Assembly: GCF_000012325.1 (NCBI RefSeq)
Contig: NC_003910.7
Location: 2,108,001-2,172,000, forward strand
Length of the DNA: 64,000 bases
Direction: 5' to 3'
From: Colwellia psychrerythraea 34H
GTDB taxonomy: Bacteria; Pseudomonadota; Gammaproteobacteria; Enterobacterales; Alteromonadaceae
The notes under the pieces were generated by a model. It did not search any database, was not told the origin of the DNA, and saw only the letters and a program-made list of their open reading frames with translations. This document shows positions 1 to 8,968 of the stretch, one piece after another (the first letter of the stretch is position 1; each line of letters begins with the position of its first letter). The translations under genes and the position numbers were made by a program.

Positions 1-543
1 GTTAAGTTCGCAGTTCTCTATTAATAACTTTTTACCAAGCCAGTTGAATTCTGACCACGGCTCAGAACGAATATATAAATTGGCACGAAACCTCAGAGGA
101 TCAATGACTTGTCCTAATCTTCTTGATATTTCTTCTACCGTCGATATATTGATTATAGAGATTGAAGCATCTTTATGATCCCAGTAACCTTGTCCTGATG
201 TTGTGCGATGAATAGTAGTGTTATTTCCAAAAGTCTCACTTAGAAGTTCTGATGATTCTCCACCAGCTTCAATCCGTAATGCTTTTCCTAAAGGCGTGAT
301 GAGTTGCAATTTATCTTCATCTCGTTCGAGTTTAAACATTGATAAATCTGGGCGAATTTTCATTCTTTGAAAAGCTTGGGAAGGAGACCAAAAGCCGTTT
401 TCATTTACTTTAATTTGACCACTACTCAAAGCATACTTTCGGTCTTCTGGAAGTCCTTTATTCTTACGCAATCTGACGGAACTCAACTTTTCTCCAGAGA
501 ATCCTTTTACAGGGTATTGATATATGGATGTTATTTTATTCAT
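1..543 (-). CDS. MOSC N-terminal beta-barrel domain protein, YcbX-like (3' end outside window)
   Basis: The minus strand is open from an ATG at 541-543 to the window edge (181 codons), so the C-terminal part is missing. The product begins MNKITSIYQYPVKGFSGEKL, the usual opening of YcbX-type proteins (SxIYxYPVKS), followed by the RKYAL-type strand of the MOSC N-terminal beta barrel. The catalytic MOSC domain with its conserved Cys would lie mostly outside. Family knowledge: MOSC proteins bind molybdenum cofactor and some take part in reduction of N-hydroxylated compounds. A good ribosome site (AAGGAG) sits about 8 bases upstream of the start. The family is clear; the substrate is unknown. Confidence 0.85.
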   Translation of the reverse strand, partial: MNKITSIYQYPVKGFSGEKLSSVRLRKNKGLPEDRKYALSSGQIKVNENGFWSPSQAFQRMKIRPDLSMFKLERDEDKLQLITPLGKALRIEAGGESSELLSETFGNNTTIHRTTSGQGYWDHKDASISIINISTVEEISRRLGQVIDPLRFRANLYIRSEPWSEFNWLGKKLLIENCELN

Positions 544-680
544 GAGAAAACTCCTTCAGTGATAAGAATAAGGGGTAAGTATCTGTCGGCAAGTTGTATT
601 TATTAGGCCAGAAATACCTGCTGCAGCTGAAGGCGTGGGGTACTTTCACTACTGAGATCACGTTTTTGTTGGATTCGTAA

Positions 681-720
681 TAGCCAAGAAAGCTTAAAAT
701 TTAATTAATGATCTTGGCTA
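681..720 (-). terminator. Inverted repeat downstream of the polyamine transporter operon
   Basis: TAGCCAAGA at 681-689 pairs perfectly with TCTTGGCTA at 712-720 around an AT-rich loop, 24 bases past the potD stop. There is no strong T-run on the minus strand, so termination is likely but not certain. Confidence 0.5.
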
Positions 721-743
721 TTTTAAATGACCTGTTTTTTAAT

Positions 744-1772
744 TTACTGTAGTAATTTGGTCCATACCTTATCCACTAACTTTTGTGCTGCAGGCGAACA
801 AGCGCGGGTAAACTTAATGAAAGCTGTTGGGAATATTTCAGGTGAATTTTCCTTTTTATGTATTGCTTTACTCTCATCAATGGCTACTGCAGAGGAATGT
901 GCATAATAATTGTACTCAATTGTGGCATTGTCTTTCTCACTCATCCAGTTAATGAAGGTTTTAGCATTATCTGAATTACGTGAATTCCTAGGAACTACCA
1001 TAGAGTCCAACCAACCCACTAAGCCTTCTTTAGGTTGCGCGTATTCAATTGGTGCGTTGTTATTTTTACGTGCACGCATTGAATCGCCATCCCACCAATT
1101 GTGCATTACGACCTCTCCGCTGGAGATGCGTGAGCTGATGTTATCTGAGCTGTAAACGGCCACATATTCTTTCTGTTTTTTTAACAGCTGATACACTTTT
1201 TTCATATCCGTTCTCTTTTCAGTACAAAAATCTATGTCTAAGTACAGTTGAGCTGCAGGAATTATTTCATCTGGAGTACTAAATACAGCTACATTTCCCG
1301 CTGCGGCGCCTGTAGGCTCAAAAAATTCTTTCCAAGAATTTGCCGGGCCTTTATATTTATCACGATTAACTGTATAGCCCGCGGTACCGTAAACAAAGGG
1401 AATAGAATACTCTGAACTTTTATCCCACCACTTATTCTTCCACCTATCATCAACTTGTTTGAATGCCGTCATATTTTTGGCATCAATGTTTTTCAATAAA
1501 CCTTCTTGAATCATTATTTTAACGAAATGTTGGCTAGGGAAAACAACATCATAATCACTGCTGCCAGATTTAAGCTTTGCCAGTAAATCTTCATTCGAAG
1601 TATAGCTGTCCAAAGTAATTTCGATGCCAGTTTCTTTTTGAAAGTTCTCGATCAACACTGGATCTATCGACTCTGCCCAAGTGTAAACATTAAGTTGGTT
1701 ATTCTCTGCGTTTGCTCCTGTCGTCAGAGAAATACTCAAAGCTAATAAACTGACTTTTGTAATATATTTCAT
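744..1772 (-). CDS. potD: Polyamine ABC transporter, periplasmic substrate-binding protein
   Basis: This 342-residue protein belongs to the spermidine/putrescine-binding family (PotD/PotF). Residues 1-22 form a Sec signal peptide ending in ANA. The mature part opens with the typical LNVYTWAESIDPVLIENFQK, and then shows SGSSDYDVVFPSQHFVKIM and a C-terminal IEYNYYAHSSAVA stretch near the family's usual end. It is the last gene of a minus-strand operon in the order potA-potB-potC-potD, 62 bases after potC, an arrangement that lets the abundant binding protein be expressed separately. Whether it prefers putrescine or spermidine cannot be read from the sequence. Genes for putrescine-type catabolism at 23.5-26.5 kb make a polyamine ligand plausible. 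Confidence 0.9.
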   Translation of the reverse strand: MKYITKVSLLALSISLTTGANAENNQLNVYTWAESIDPVLIENFQKETGIEITLDSYTSNEDLLAKLKSGSSDYDVVFPSQHFVKIMIQEGLLKNIDAKNMTAFKQVDDRWKNKWWDKSSEYSIPFVYGTAGYTVNRDKYKGPANSWKEFFEPTGAAAGNVAVFSTPDEIIPAAQLYLDIDFCTEKRTDMKKVYQLLKKQKEYVAVYSSDNISSRISSGEVVMHNWWDGDSMRARKNNNAPIEYAQPKEGLVGWLDSMVVPRNSRNSDNAKTFINWMSEKDNATIEYNYYAHSSAVAIDESKAIHKKENSPEIFPTAFIKFTRACSPAAQKLVDKVWTKLLQ

Positions 1773-1834
1773 AGATTTATTCCTTTTATTTTAATTAATT
1801 ATGTAGGTATTCTAATTATACGTAACTACTTTAC

Positions 1835-2644
1835 TTATCTACTCCGTTTTGCAATTAACCAACAAGGAGTGGCTATCAGCAAAGATGCCACCATGATGAG
1901 TGTCGATATAGCATTGAGTTCTGGCGATACTCCCTGCTTTACCAGTGAAAAAATATAAACAGGTAATGTTGTCGCACCACCTCCTGAGACGATATTACTG
2001 GTGATGAAATCATCCATCGAAATAACAAAGCTGAGCATTGACCCAGCAAAAATACCGGGAGCAATTAAAGGTAAAGTAATACGACGAAATGTGACCAAAG
2101 GTGTCGCGTATAAATCTTGTGCTGCCTGCTCTAAATTGTTGTCCATTCCCTGTAACCTGGCGCGTATAGGTAAAAAAGCGAAAGGAATACAAAAGGCGCT
2201 ATGCGCTAAGATCAGTTTTAACATGCCGCTTTGAATACCCAGTTGAGAAAACAAAATTAAAATTGCTACAGCAAAAACTATCTCAGGCAACATCAAAGGC
2301 AGATTGACGACCCCTTGCGATAATTTAGCGTGTTTTACGTTCTGGCCTCGTTCTAATACGAGTGCAGCGGAGACCGCTATTACAGTCGCAATCAAAGTGG
2401 CGAATAACGCCACGGTCAATGAGACTCGCAACGAATTGAGTAACCCTTCATTTTGCAGCGCACTGGCGTACCACTGCCATGAGAATCCTTGCCACACTGA
2501 GACAATACGATTGCTATTGAATGAATAGGCAATAATCACCAGTATCGGAAAATAGAGAAAAGTAAAAAAGAGTACACCTACAGCGCCAAAACCTGGATAG
2601 TGTTTAGCGTCTCGATTAGGCTTAAACATAGCTAAAATATTCAT
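1835..2644 (-). CDS. potC: Polyamine ABC transporter permease (PotC/PotI type)
   Basis: A 269-residue inner-membrane permease with about six hydrophobic segments. The EAA loop typical of binding-protein-dependent permeases is visible at EQAAQDLYATPLVTFRRITL, and contacts the ATPase. The extension before the first membrane helix (NRDAKHYPGF) is typical of PotC/PotI. The start overlaps the potB stop by four bases (2641-2644), which indicates translational coupling. With PotB it would form the membrane channel of the importer. Confidence 0.9.
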   Translation of the reverse strand: MNILAMFKPNRDAKHYPGFGAVGVLFFTFLYFPILVIIAYSFNSNRIVSVWQGFSWQWYASALQNEGLLNSLRVSLTVALFATLIATVIAVSAALVLERGQNVKHAKLSQGVVNLPLMLPEIVFAVAILILFSQLGIQSGMLKLILAHSAFCIPFAFLPIRARLQGMDNNLEQAAQDLYATPLVTFRRITLPLIAPGIFAGSMLSFVISMDDFITSNIVSGGGATTLPVYIFSLVKQGVSPELNAISTLIMVASLLIATPCWLIAKRSR

Positions 2645-3519
2645 GATAACTCCCTCAACTTACTTGCTCGATGCGCTTGAAACATTAAAAAAAATAAGAC
2701 AATACACAGTAGTAATACCGTTAAGCTGGCACCGAAAGACCAGTTTCTCGCTACGCCAAATTGGTTTTGAATCAGATTACCTAGCATCATTGTCTTACCA
2801 CCGCCTAGTAGCATTGGTTCAAGTACTGTGCCTAGACAAGGCACTAGCACTAAGATAAATCCAGCGACTATGCCAGGTTTGCACAGTGGCAGAATAATTC
2901 TTCTTAGGGTGTTCATCCTGCTGCTATAAAGGTCACTCGCAGCCTCAATCAAACGGGTATCTAACTTTTCGATGCTGGCATAGATTGGCAAAATCATCAG
3001 CGGGATATAGGTGTATACCATCCCCACCATCATCGCAGCGTTGTTGTAGAGTAAACTGTCGATATCACCAACCAAGCCAAAGAAACGCAAGCTGCTTTCC
3101 AGTACGCCATCATTGCTCAAAATGAGTACCCAAGCGTATACACGTACTACCATGCTGACCCAAAATGGCAAGGTGACCAAATAGAGCAATAAAGTTTTCA
3201 TGTTGTTGCTCTGGCGCGAAATATAGTAGGCAACAGGGAAACTAACTAACAGGCAGATCACGGCTGTTGCACCAGAGAGAAATAACGTTCTAGCGATAAT
3301 TTTAAGGTACTGAAAGTTCAATACTAAATTATCATCCCAATCTGCTGTATAAAGAATTTGACTGTATGATTGCAGTGAGAAGATTGCTTTATATCCGCCA
3401 TAGGCGTCAGAAGTCATGAATGAAACATAAAAAATTATTAACAGCGGTAACACCATCAATAGTGACATAACTAGGTAGGCAGGGAGTAGGCCCCAAAAGT
3501 TCCAACTTAGTTTTTTCAT
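2641..3519 (-). CDS. potB: Polyamine ABC transporter permease (PotB/PotH type)
   Basis: A 292-residue permease with a long first hydrophobic segment (LLPAYLVMSLLMVLPLLIIF) and five further membrane segments. The EAA motif appears as IEAASDLYSSRMNTLRRIIL. It overlaps both neighbours by four bases (potA at 3516-3519, potC at 2641-2644), so the three genes are tightly coupled. It is the second permease of the PotABCD importer. Assignment to the PotB rather than PotH subgroup rests on gene order only. Confidence 0.9.
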   Translation of the reverse strand: MKKLSWNFWGLLPAYLVMSLLMVLPLLIIFYVSFMTSDAYGGYKAIFSLQSYSQILYTADWDDNLVLNFQYLKIIARTLFLSGATAVICLLVSFPVAYYISRQSNNMKTLLLYLVTLPFWVSMVVRVYAWVLILSNDGVLESSLRFFGLVGDIDSLLYNNAAMMVGMVYTYIPLMILPIYASIEKLDTRLIEAASDLYSSRMNTLRRIILPLCKPGIVAGFILVLVPCLGTVLEPMLLGGGKTMMLGNLIQNQFGVARNWSFGASLTVLLLCIVLFFLMFQAHRASKLRELS

Positions 3520-4586
3520 TGGCTTAACACCCTTACAGACGCTTTGCTAAAGCCAATGGCTACTTGTTGATCAAGGTTATATTCAGTATCGTTACTAATA
3601 GTATTACGTTTAGAAATTCGTAATTCTGTGGCATTCTCAGTGCGTACCTTATAGTGGGTATAACCACCCATATAGGTTCGGTGTACTATCTTGCCTTGTA
3701 AATTCACCTCTAATCCAGGGGTGTTGATTGAAATCTTTTCAGGACGCAAGGACATCGTAGCTTCTTGTCCTTGACTAAAGCCCTTATTAGGCACATTCAA
3801 CTCAATGCCGAGAGGGTTTGTAACTGATACCGTTGCTTTGTCATGACTGTTAATAGTGACAGGCATAAAATTGGTTTCGCCAATAAAATCTGCAACAAAC
3901 TTATTATTCGGATTTTCGTAAATCTCATTAGGACTGCTTATTTGCTGAACAGTGCCTTCAGCTAACACACAGATTCTGTCCGACATCGCCAACGCTTCTT
4001 CCTGATCGTGGGTGACGAAAATAAAGGTAATCCCTGTATCGCGCTGTAGTTGCTGTAACTCATCGCGCATTGATTGGCGTAACTTTAAATCCAGAGCTGA
4101 TAAGGGTTCATCTAAAAGTAGTACTTCTGGCTTAGGTGCAAGCGCACGAGCCAATGCGATTCGCTGTTGTTGTCCTCCCGAAAGTGCCGAAGGCATACGT
4201 GATGCAAATGACCGCATGTGAACTAACTCAAGCATTTCATCTACCCGAGCTGCGATCTTTTCTTTACTCCATTTAAGCATCTGCAAACCGAAGCCAATAT
4301 TTTGCGCTAAAGTCATATGTGGAAATAGTGCGTAATTTTGGAACACCGTATTAACACGACGTTGATGGGCCGGCAGCGATTGAATATCTGTGCCGTGCAG
4401 TTTAATTACCCCGCCACTTGGTATCTCAAAACCAGCAATCATTCTCAATAAGGTTGTTTTACCACAACCACTAGGGCCGAGTAAGGTGAAAAATTCATTG
4501 TCTTGTATGTCAAAAGAGATATCTTTTATCGCGCGGTAATCGCCGTAAAATTTACTGACATTTTTTATACTTATAGCGTGACTCAT
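3516..4586 (-). CDS. potA: Polyamine ABC transporter ATP-binding protein
   Basis: A 356-residue ABC ATPase. Walker A is GPSGCGKTT, the signature motif is LSGGQQQRIALARAL, and Walker B is VLLLDEPLSALD with the switch His in FVTHDQEEA. After about residue 235 comes a C-terminal TOBE domain (FIGETNFMPV and later the HYKVRTENATELRIS strand), as in PotA and PotG. It energises import through PotB/PotC. It is the first gene of the operon, with a purine-rich ribosome site (CAGGAA) before the ATG; about 750 bases of mostly non-coding DNA lie upstream and should hold the promoter. Confidence 0.92.
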   Translation of the reverse strand: MSHAISIKNVSKFYGDYRAIKDISFDIQDNEFFTLLGPSGCGKTTLLRMIAGFEIPSGGVIKLHGTDIQSLPAHQRRVNTVFQNYALFPHMTLAQNIGFGLQMLKWSKEKIAARVDEMLELVHMRSFASRMPSALSGGQQQRIALARALAPKPEVLLLDEPLSALDLKLRQSMRDELQQLQRDTGITFIFVTHDQEEALAMSDRICVLAEGTVQQISSPNEIYENPNNKFVADFIGETNFMPVTINSHDKATVSVTNPLGIELNVPNKGFSQGQEATMSLRPEKISINTPGLEVNLQGKIVHRTYMGGYTHYKVRTENATELRISKRNTISNDTEYNLDQQVAIGFSKASVRVLSQ

Positions 4587-5043
4587 AGATTATGATTCCT
4601 GTGTTTTACTTGAAAAAGCGACGGTAACTTTGTTTTAAACCCTAAGCTGTTCACTTTTGATACATTAAGACAGTAAGATTCCATGTAGTATTAGTAAAAT
4701 ATTAATTTATGTGTTTTGGTATAATAAAAATGTATGCAGGAACGAGCCGGTACTTAAGGAAGTTCTGTTGAAATATTTTTCAGATTTAGGTGTACGCTGA
4801 ATGGAATAGCTACCTATATTTTCTGATTCAAATCATATTGGTTTACAAAAAGTACTAGAAGAGAGCTTTGGAACATATAAATTGAGTCGAAGAGGGATAG
4901 GTTTACCCATTGCATTAGACATCACAACTGATAGGGTTTACGTCAATAAACAGCACTAAAACTTATAGATAAGTTACCCTATTTAGACTATATCATTACT
5001 GTCTGAGGTTATAAGATTGATACGTTTAGGACGTAAATACATC

Positions 5044-5250
5044 ATAAAAATCACTGTTCCAATTATTGGAAGAAAGAATAGCTCTAAGGTAAGTAATGAT
5101 GGAATCGATTGGTATTTATATAAATGCCGACATTTAGTTGAGAAGTTTCTTATTCGACTTAAGCCATAGCGAGATATAGCGACAAGATATCATTAAAAAG
5201 AAACTATGAAGTTACACTCGCATTGGCATGATGGATGCCAATGGAGTGCT
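5044..5250 (+). pseudogene. Decayed 3' fragment of an IS5-family transposase
   Basis: Read in frame from 5044, the plus strand gives VPIIGRKNSSK, then LYKCRHLVEKFLIRLKP, a stop at 5167-5169, then RDIATRY and another stop. This matches the conserved C-terminus of IS5/IS427-group DDE transposases (RRNRK...YKxRHLVENFFxRLKxxRxIATRYxK), including the DDE glutamate region. Two in-frame stops and no matching N-terminus show that it is dead. No clear terminal inverted repeats were found. The rest of the 4587-5332 gap has no gene; a short open stretch around 4830-4955 (SRRGIGLPIALDITTDRVYV) may be more debris but was not recognised. Confidence 0.7.
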
Positions 5251-5332
5251 AAAATTATGAACTTGAAAGATTAACCGACTTTAATGATATTAAATCGAAA
5301 TTTTTACTGACTATTCTCTGTGCAATCAGGTA

Positions 5333-6772
5333 TTAACCCTTAAGAACATCTTCCATACTTTCAGGTTGAAATAGATCCTTTTTCATATATAACTTGACCC
5401 AGAGCGCTGCTATGACAGAGACCACAGCCAATACCGCTCCTGCCGTAAGGAATACCTGTTGGGTTAGTTCCGGAGACGGTGAGTTGTAGTAAGCGGCGTA
5501 GCCCATACCAATAATACCAAGGACTTGCGGTATAGGGTAAAAAGGAGTTTTGAAAGGGCGATTTGCGTCAGGCATCCGTTTTCTTAGAACGATAACATCG
5601 ATGTGGCTAATAATATAGGCCAGTAACCAACAGGTTGACGCGGCGATTAGTAGTATCACAACGGTATCAGGTTTGTCACCCAAGATGATCAAAGGAGCAC
5701 CTATGATGGCGGCCATGAATAATATTGCAATAGCTGGGGTATTAAAACGGCTATCTAGACGCTTAAATATTGGGAATGCCTGCTTGTTTTTCGCCATACC
5801 GTACAACATACGTGGTACTGAAGCCAGAGTGGTATTCACTGTACTACAGGTAGCAGTGATAGCAACGATGGCTAGAACTTCCAGACCAGAATCACCAAAC
5901 ACGGCGACGGCATAATCTAGATGAGGGAGTGACGAGCTAGCCATCTGCTCAAGTGGCATGTAGAAGAAGGCACCAATACAAAACAGTAGGTAGACTCCAA
6001 GAATAGTAAATAGTCCATAAAACATGGCTTTAGGGATGTTTTTTTCAGGATTTTTAGTTTCTTCAACGAGTGGGCAAACGAACTCTGCACCGACAAATAA
6101 CCAGATAGCTAAGGCAATCAGAGAGAATACCTCAGTGCCAATAGGATTCCAATCGGAGAACAAGTCTAGGTTGCTCAGCTGTGGTTCATTGGTGCCCAAG
6201 ATAGCAGCAGCCCCAAGTACCGAGATAGACACAACCATGGTAAAAGCAAGCACCGTCTGTAACTTGGCGAAGATATCAACACCGACGATATTGAGCACGG
6301 CGAATATCCCGAGGATGAGCAAGCCCAGCGCCATCGGCGATAAGAAGTTAGGGAATATTTCTGACAGGATAAGTCCTATCAATTGAAGTTCTGCCGCTAC
6401 TGCAAACATGGCGACCACGACATATCCTGAAAATGTAGCAACAATCGCAGGGAATTGTCCAATAGCTACTTGGGTATAGGTACTAAGGGTACCAGCACGT
6501 GGCATCATTAAGGAAAGTTCAGCAAAACTGAAGGCTGCGAACAGCGCCAATACGAAGGCGATTGCCATGGCGATAAAAAAACCAATGCCTGCAATGCCGA
6601 GACCTTGCAATGCTAAAACCATTACCCCTTGAGTGACTACCAAACCGATAGCTACAGATAGCAGGGAACGGAGACCTAGAACGCGTTTAAGATGGCCGGT
6701 CCCACCGGAGGATTTGTTGAGGGCATTAGTGTCCTCTGCTGTTTCTGCTAGTATTTTCGTTGCGGTGCTCAT
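5333..6772 (-). CDS. APC-family amino acid or amine permease
   Basis: A 479-residue inner-membrane protein with about 12 hydrophobic segments. It has the first-helix pattern of the amino acid-polyamine-organocation superfamily (GLRSLLSVAIGLVVTQGVMV) and the conserved helix 6 and loop region (FVGAEFVCPLVEETKNPEKN, family pattern GxExxxxxxEExKNPxxxxP). Helix 8 carries TCSTVNTTLASVPRMLYGMA. The start is supported by AAGGAAAAC just upstream. It stands alone between IS debris and a porin gene. The substrate is not determinable; amines or amino acids fit the polyamine genes around it. Confidence 0.85.
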   Translation of the reverse strand: MSTATKILAETAEDTNALNKSSGGTGHLKRVLGLRSLLSVAIGLVVTQGVMVLALQGLGIAGIGFFIAMAIAFVLALFAAFSFAELSLMMPRAGTLSTYTQVAIGQFPAIVATFSGYVVVAMFAVAAELQLIGLILSEIFPNFLSPMALGLLILGIFAVLNIVGVDIFAKLQTVLAFTMVVSISVLGAAAILGTNEPQLSNLDLFSDWNPIGTEVFSLIALAIWLFVGAEFVCPLVEETKNPEKNIPKAMFYGLFTILGVYLLFCIGAFFYMPLEQMASSSLPHLDYAVAVFGDSGLEVLAIVAITATCSTVNTTLASVPRMLYGMAKNKQAFPIFKRLDSRFNTPAIAILFMAAIIGAPLIILGDKPDTVVILLIAASTCWLLAYIISHIDVIVLRKRMPDANRPFKTPFYPIPQVLGIIGMGYAAYYNSPSPELTQQVFLTAGAVLAVVSVIAALWVKLYMKKDLFQPESMEDVLKG

Positions 6773-6930
6773 TATGTTTTCCTTATTATATTAGGGTTAT
6801 GCAATGTCAAAACAGTCCCTTGTAATATAGTTTTTATTATTACTAATTATGTCTTTTCAATTAAAGTCAACTAAACCCAGTAAAACTGGGATAGTTGCCT
6901 CTATCGATCATATTTGATCTACAATGCTAT

Positions 6931-7626
6931 TTAGAAGGTTCGAGAAACAGTGAATAAAACCGTATCATCATTGCTGAATTCGCCATGAGAAATTTCTTCA
7001 GCCTTAGTATCCATCGTGTTCATTAAGTAGGCAATAGACACATCTATGCCTGCAAAACTTGAAGAAAGACCAATTGAATAATCCTGATAATCATTGAAAT
7101 CTCGTATCCCGTCCCAATAATCGCCAAAAGAGTATCCAGCATGAAGATCTAAATTAATATCTTCAGTGATTGCCAAACTATAATCTAAGGCTACGTTATG
7201 TGCAGACTCTGAAGAATTTAAATAATCATTTGATACATTATATAAGAGTGAGATATCTTTATAATGAAGACCAAAGTCGACTTCAAAAAAATCTATATCA
7301 GCTGCGCCATATCCTGGGTATTGAAAGTAGAATAATGTTGCGTCATAAACCAACTCCTCGGTAATACTTCCAGCATAACCAACGTAATAATCCACTTCAA
7401 GGTTGGCTTCATCCCCAAAGTCGACATTACTCCCCCAAACGCCGGCATATACACCATTTTCAAACGAGACGTCGAGGCTCCCTTGTACAGCAGCATCACC
7501 TGCCGTTTGGGAGATGCCACGAAACCGATAATCGTTAGTGAATGAAACCGAACCAGAAACTTCGGCAGCAATTGTGTTAATGCTAAAAGCACTAATCAAG
7601 GAAGTGAACAGAGCTATTTTTATCAT
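6931..7626 (-). CDS. TorF-family putative porin
   Basis: A 231-residue outer-membrane beta-barrel protein. Signal peptide 1-21 ends in IAAE. The mature N-terminus VSGSVSFTNDYRFRGISQT is the hallmark of the TIGR02001/TorF family (xxxNxxFxSDYxFRGxSQT), and alternating amphipathic strands run to a C-terminal aromatic residue (VSRTF), as expected for BAM recognition. The family is of uncertain function and is annotated as a putative porin. It lies directly downstream of the APC permease promoter region on the same strand, so it could supply outer-membrane passage for the same substrate; this is only positional evidence. Confidence 0.85.
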   Translation of the reverse strand: MIKIALFTSLISAFSINTIAAEVSGSVSFTNDYRFRGISQTAGDAAVQGSLDVSFENGVYAGVWGSNVDFGDEANLEVDYYVGYAGSITEELVYDATLFYFQYPGYGAADIDFFEVDFGLHYKDISLLYNVSNDYLNSSESAHNVALDYSLAITEDINLDLHAGYSFGDYWDGIRDFNDYQDYSIGLSSSFAGIDVSIAYLMNTMDTKAEEISHGEFSNDDTVLFTVSRTF

Positions 7627-8266
7627 GTTATATTACTCTTTTATTATGAATGTAAAGCGTTCTTAATTCTTATTGGTTTAACAAAAAATCTAGACGCACA
7701 ACCTGCTTAGCAGTTATTACAACCTACGCTTTGAAGGCAGATAGATAAAATAGTATTAAAGTGTTTTTTAGATAGAAAATAGTTATACAAAGTTAATACG
7801 TAGGTTCGAGACTCTTTTGCTGCAGACTCTGTTGTATATTCTTAAAAGAAAATGTTGATGGAACTTATTATCAAGTTACGGATAGACCCCTAAACTTGTG
7901 CCCATTGAATTACATTTTTATAATAGTTAATTCATTAACCACGTTCTTGTCGTTTTATTTCGGTGGTAATACTGGGCATTTTAAATCAGTGCAGAATAGC
8001 TGTATTTGCTTTTCTTTATATTTTTCCCGGCCAATAAAAACTTATTTAAAAGGATGTGGCTTTTGTATGAATAAAACACATGCATAAGGCAATAAAATGT
8101 TATTGGTAGTTTTAGCCTGAGAAGATTAACTTAGTTATTATTTTTTATCTTATAGGCATGAAATAAAAAACAATAAAATCAATGGGTGATTATTTTTTAA
8201 TATAAGTAACGTACATGCGTAGTATTAGGATGTGTAGTTTACAATCAACAATTAAAAGAGAATACA
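7627..8266. other. 640-base intergenic region between divergent genes
   Basis: AT-rich DNA between the porin (minus) and the acetyltransferase (plus). A 63-codon open frame at 7896-8087 has no ribosome site, unremarkable composition and no recognisable motif, so it is not called. No RNA gene or clear hairpin was seen. The two promoters must lie here. Confidence 0.5.
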
Positions 8267-8863
8267 ATGAGCGATTTATTTAGACAAAATATTATAGTTG
8301 AGAATAGGCGCGTAAGGCTTGTACCTTTTACTCATGAAAGTAGTGCAGGGCTTGTCGATATTGTATACGACGAAGAAACGTGGCTGCACATGCCTAATAA
8401 TATTAAGAATAGAAAAGACTTTGAAAATTATATAAATGAAACTGTATCAGAACGTGAAAAGGATATTTCTTATCCATTTATTATTATTGATAAAGCTTCA
8501 GGAAAAATTGCAGGCAGTACACGCCTTGCATTATTCGATTATGATGTAATGTCTCTTGAAATGGGGTGGACTTGGTTCTGCTCAGAATTTAGAGGGACTG
8601 GCCTAAATAAAGCCTGTAAACATGCGCTTTTAAATTATCTTTTTAGTGAATTAGGATTTGAGCGCATTACCTTTTGTGTTGAATCAACCAATACCCGCTC
8701 AAGAAAAGCCGTTCTAAAGCTTGGTGCAACCGAGGAAGGTACTATGGGAAAGTGTTTTCGTCACGAGGATGGTAACTTGTATGACTATGTTATGTTTAGT
8801 CTTTTAAAAGATGAATGGCCTAAAATTAACAGGGAAATATTCTCTGAATTCAATACATTTTAA
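8267..8863 (+). CDS. GNAT-family N-acetyltransferase (RimJ/RimL-like)
   Basis: A 198-residue protein of the GNAT fold. The RimJ/RimL pattern is visible: an N-terminal VENRRVRLVPFT strand, the SGKIAGSTRLALFD strand, the acetyl-CoA loop region CSEFRGTGLNKACKHALLNY (RGTGxN variant), and the closing FERITFCVESTNTRSRKAVLKLGATEEG. This subgroup acetylates protein N-termini, amino acids, peptides or drugs; the acceptor is unknown. It has its own ribosome site (AAAAGAGAA) and appears monocistronic, converging on the MFS gene with a shared terminator. Confidence 0.85.
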   Translation: MSDLFRQNIIVENRRVRLVPFTHESSAGLVDIVYDEETWLHMPNNIKNRKDFENYINETVSEREKDISYPFIIIDKASGKIAGSTRLALFDYDVMSLEMGWTWFCSEFRGTGLNKACKHALLNYLFSELGFERITFCVESTNTRSRKAVLKLGATEEGTMGKCFRHEDGNLYDYVMFSLLKDEWPKINREIFSEFNTF

Positions 8864-8900
8864 TTTTTCACTATTAGCACTCTTTAGGTGTAACTTTACT

Positions 8901-8933
8901 AAAGCGTGATAACTTGTTTGGTTATCGCGCTTT
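8901..8933. terminator. Bidirectional rho-independent terminator
   Basis: AAAGCGTGATAAC (8901-8913) pairs with GTTATCGCGCTTT (8921-8933), one G-T wobble and a 7-base loop, lying between convergent genes. A/T runs flank both sides, so it can serve both. Confidence 0.75.
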
Positions 8934-8968
8934 ATTTGCATACGTCACTCATCATATTTATTTGATTA

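Noticed and set aside
7896..8087. 63-codon open frame in the 640-base gap
   Set aside because: No ribosome site, no recognisable motif and AT-rich composition typical of chance open frames here.
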